Assembly (NCBI GenBank): GCA_045590195.1
Contig: JAZNQN010000010.1
Coordinates: 1-13,560 of the forward strand
DNA from: JAZNQN01 sp045590195
GTDB taxonomy: Bacteria; Bacillota; Clostridia; UMGS1883; UMGS1540
Reading direction: 5' to 3'
Length of the DNA: 13,560 nucleotides
Positions 13,509 through 13,560 of this stretch are shown one piece after another (position 1 is the stretch's first letter; the number at the start of each line of letters is the position of its first letter). Position numbers and translations under genes: made by a program. The notes under the pieces were generated by a model, which saw nothing but the letters and a program-made list of their open reading frames with translations, searched no databases and had not been told where the DNA came from.

Positions 13509-13560
13509 GTTTCGCGTCTAAACACAAAAATCTGATATTTAAAACTGCTTTGCACCTTAA

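Noticed and set aside
1..13560. CACCTTAA occurs at both the first and the last 8 bases, suggesting a circular molecule
   Set aside because: Eight AT-rich bases are too few for a circular overlap, and no replication or mobilisation gene is present.

Overview
The window looks like chromosomal DNA from a low-GC Firmicute of the Clostridia type, perhaps an uncultured gut anaerobe. The evidence is AT-rich DNA, strong GGAGG-like ribosome binding sites, consensus TTGACA/TATAAT promoters, short intergenic gaps, and the gene content: carbohydrate catabolism, a PocR-type AraC regulator, a CPBP protease and small zinc-ribbon membrane proteins. No rRNA, tRNA, CRISPR array, transposase or phage gene was seen. 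The species cannot be named from sequence alone.

Layout. (1) 165-1493, minus strand: a cytoplasmic GH28-family (polygalacturonase-like) hydrolase with its own near-perfect promoter. (2) 1651-4912: a self-contained, markedly AT-rich cassette. A 74-aa XRE repressor-like gene (minus) is divergent from four plus-strand genes: a zinc-finger/TM/helical-repeat protein, a two-TM protein, a multi-TM protein with a SHOCT-like tail, and a 70-aa zinc-ribbon/TM protein. A hairpin terminator bounds each side, and the shared promoter region holds a dyad and repeated ACAAATG words. I cannot assign a function to this cassette; it is the best candidate here for an undescribed system. (3) 5093-7799, plus: a short-chain dehydrogenase, a CPBP intramembrane protease and a CE7-type acetylesterase in one operon. 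(4) 7801-8628, minus: an AraC regulator with a PocR-like sensor domain. It is convergent with the esterase (stop codons 1 bp apart) and divergent from (5) 8737-13396, a tight four-gene operon: FucI-like isomerase, FGGY kinase, DUF4432 mutarotase-like protein and class II aldolase.

The last operon reads as a complete cytoplasmic route for an unidentified aldose: anomer handling (DUF4432), aldose to ketose (isomerase), ketose to ketose phosphate (kinase), then retro-aldol cleavage to dihydroxyacetone phosphate plus an aldehyde (aldolase). The divergent PocR/AraC protein is its probable regulator. The GH28 and CE7 enzymes may release or deacetylate the sugar from imported pectin- or hemicellulose-type oligosaccharides. 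No transporter lies in the window.

An unexpected link joins the two ends. A 20-base motif, AGCCGCTCACTCATAAGGAA, occurs in the sense orientation shortly after the stop codon of both the GH28 gene and the aldolase gene, each time upstream of a terminator hairpin. It may be a shared 3'-UTR element.
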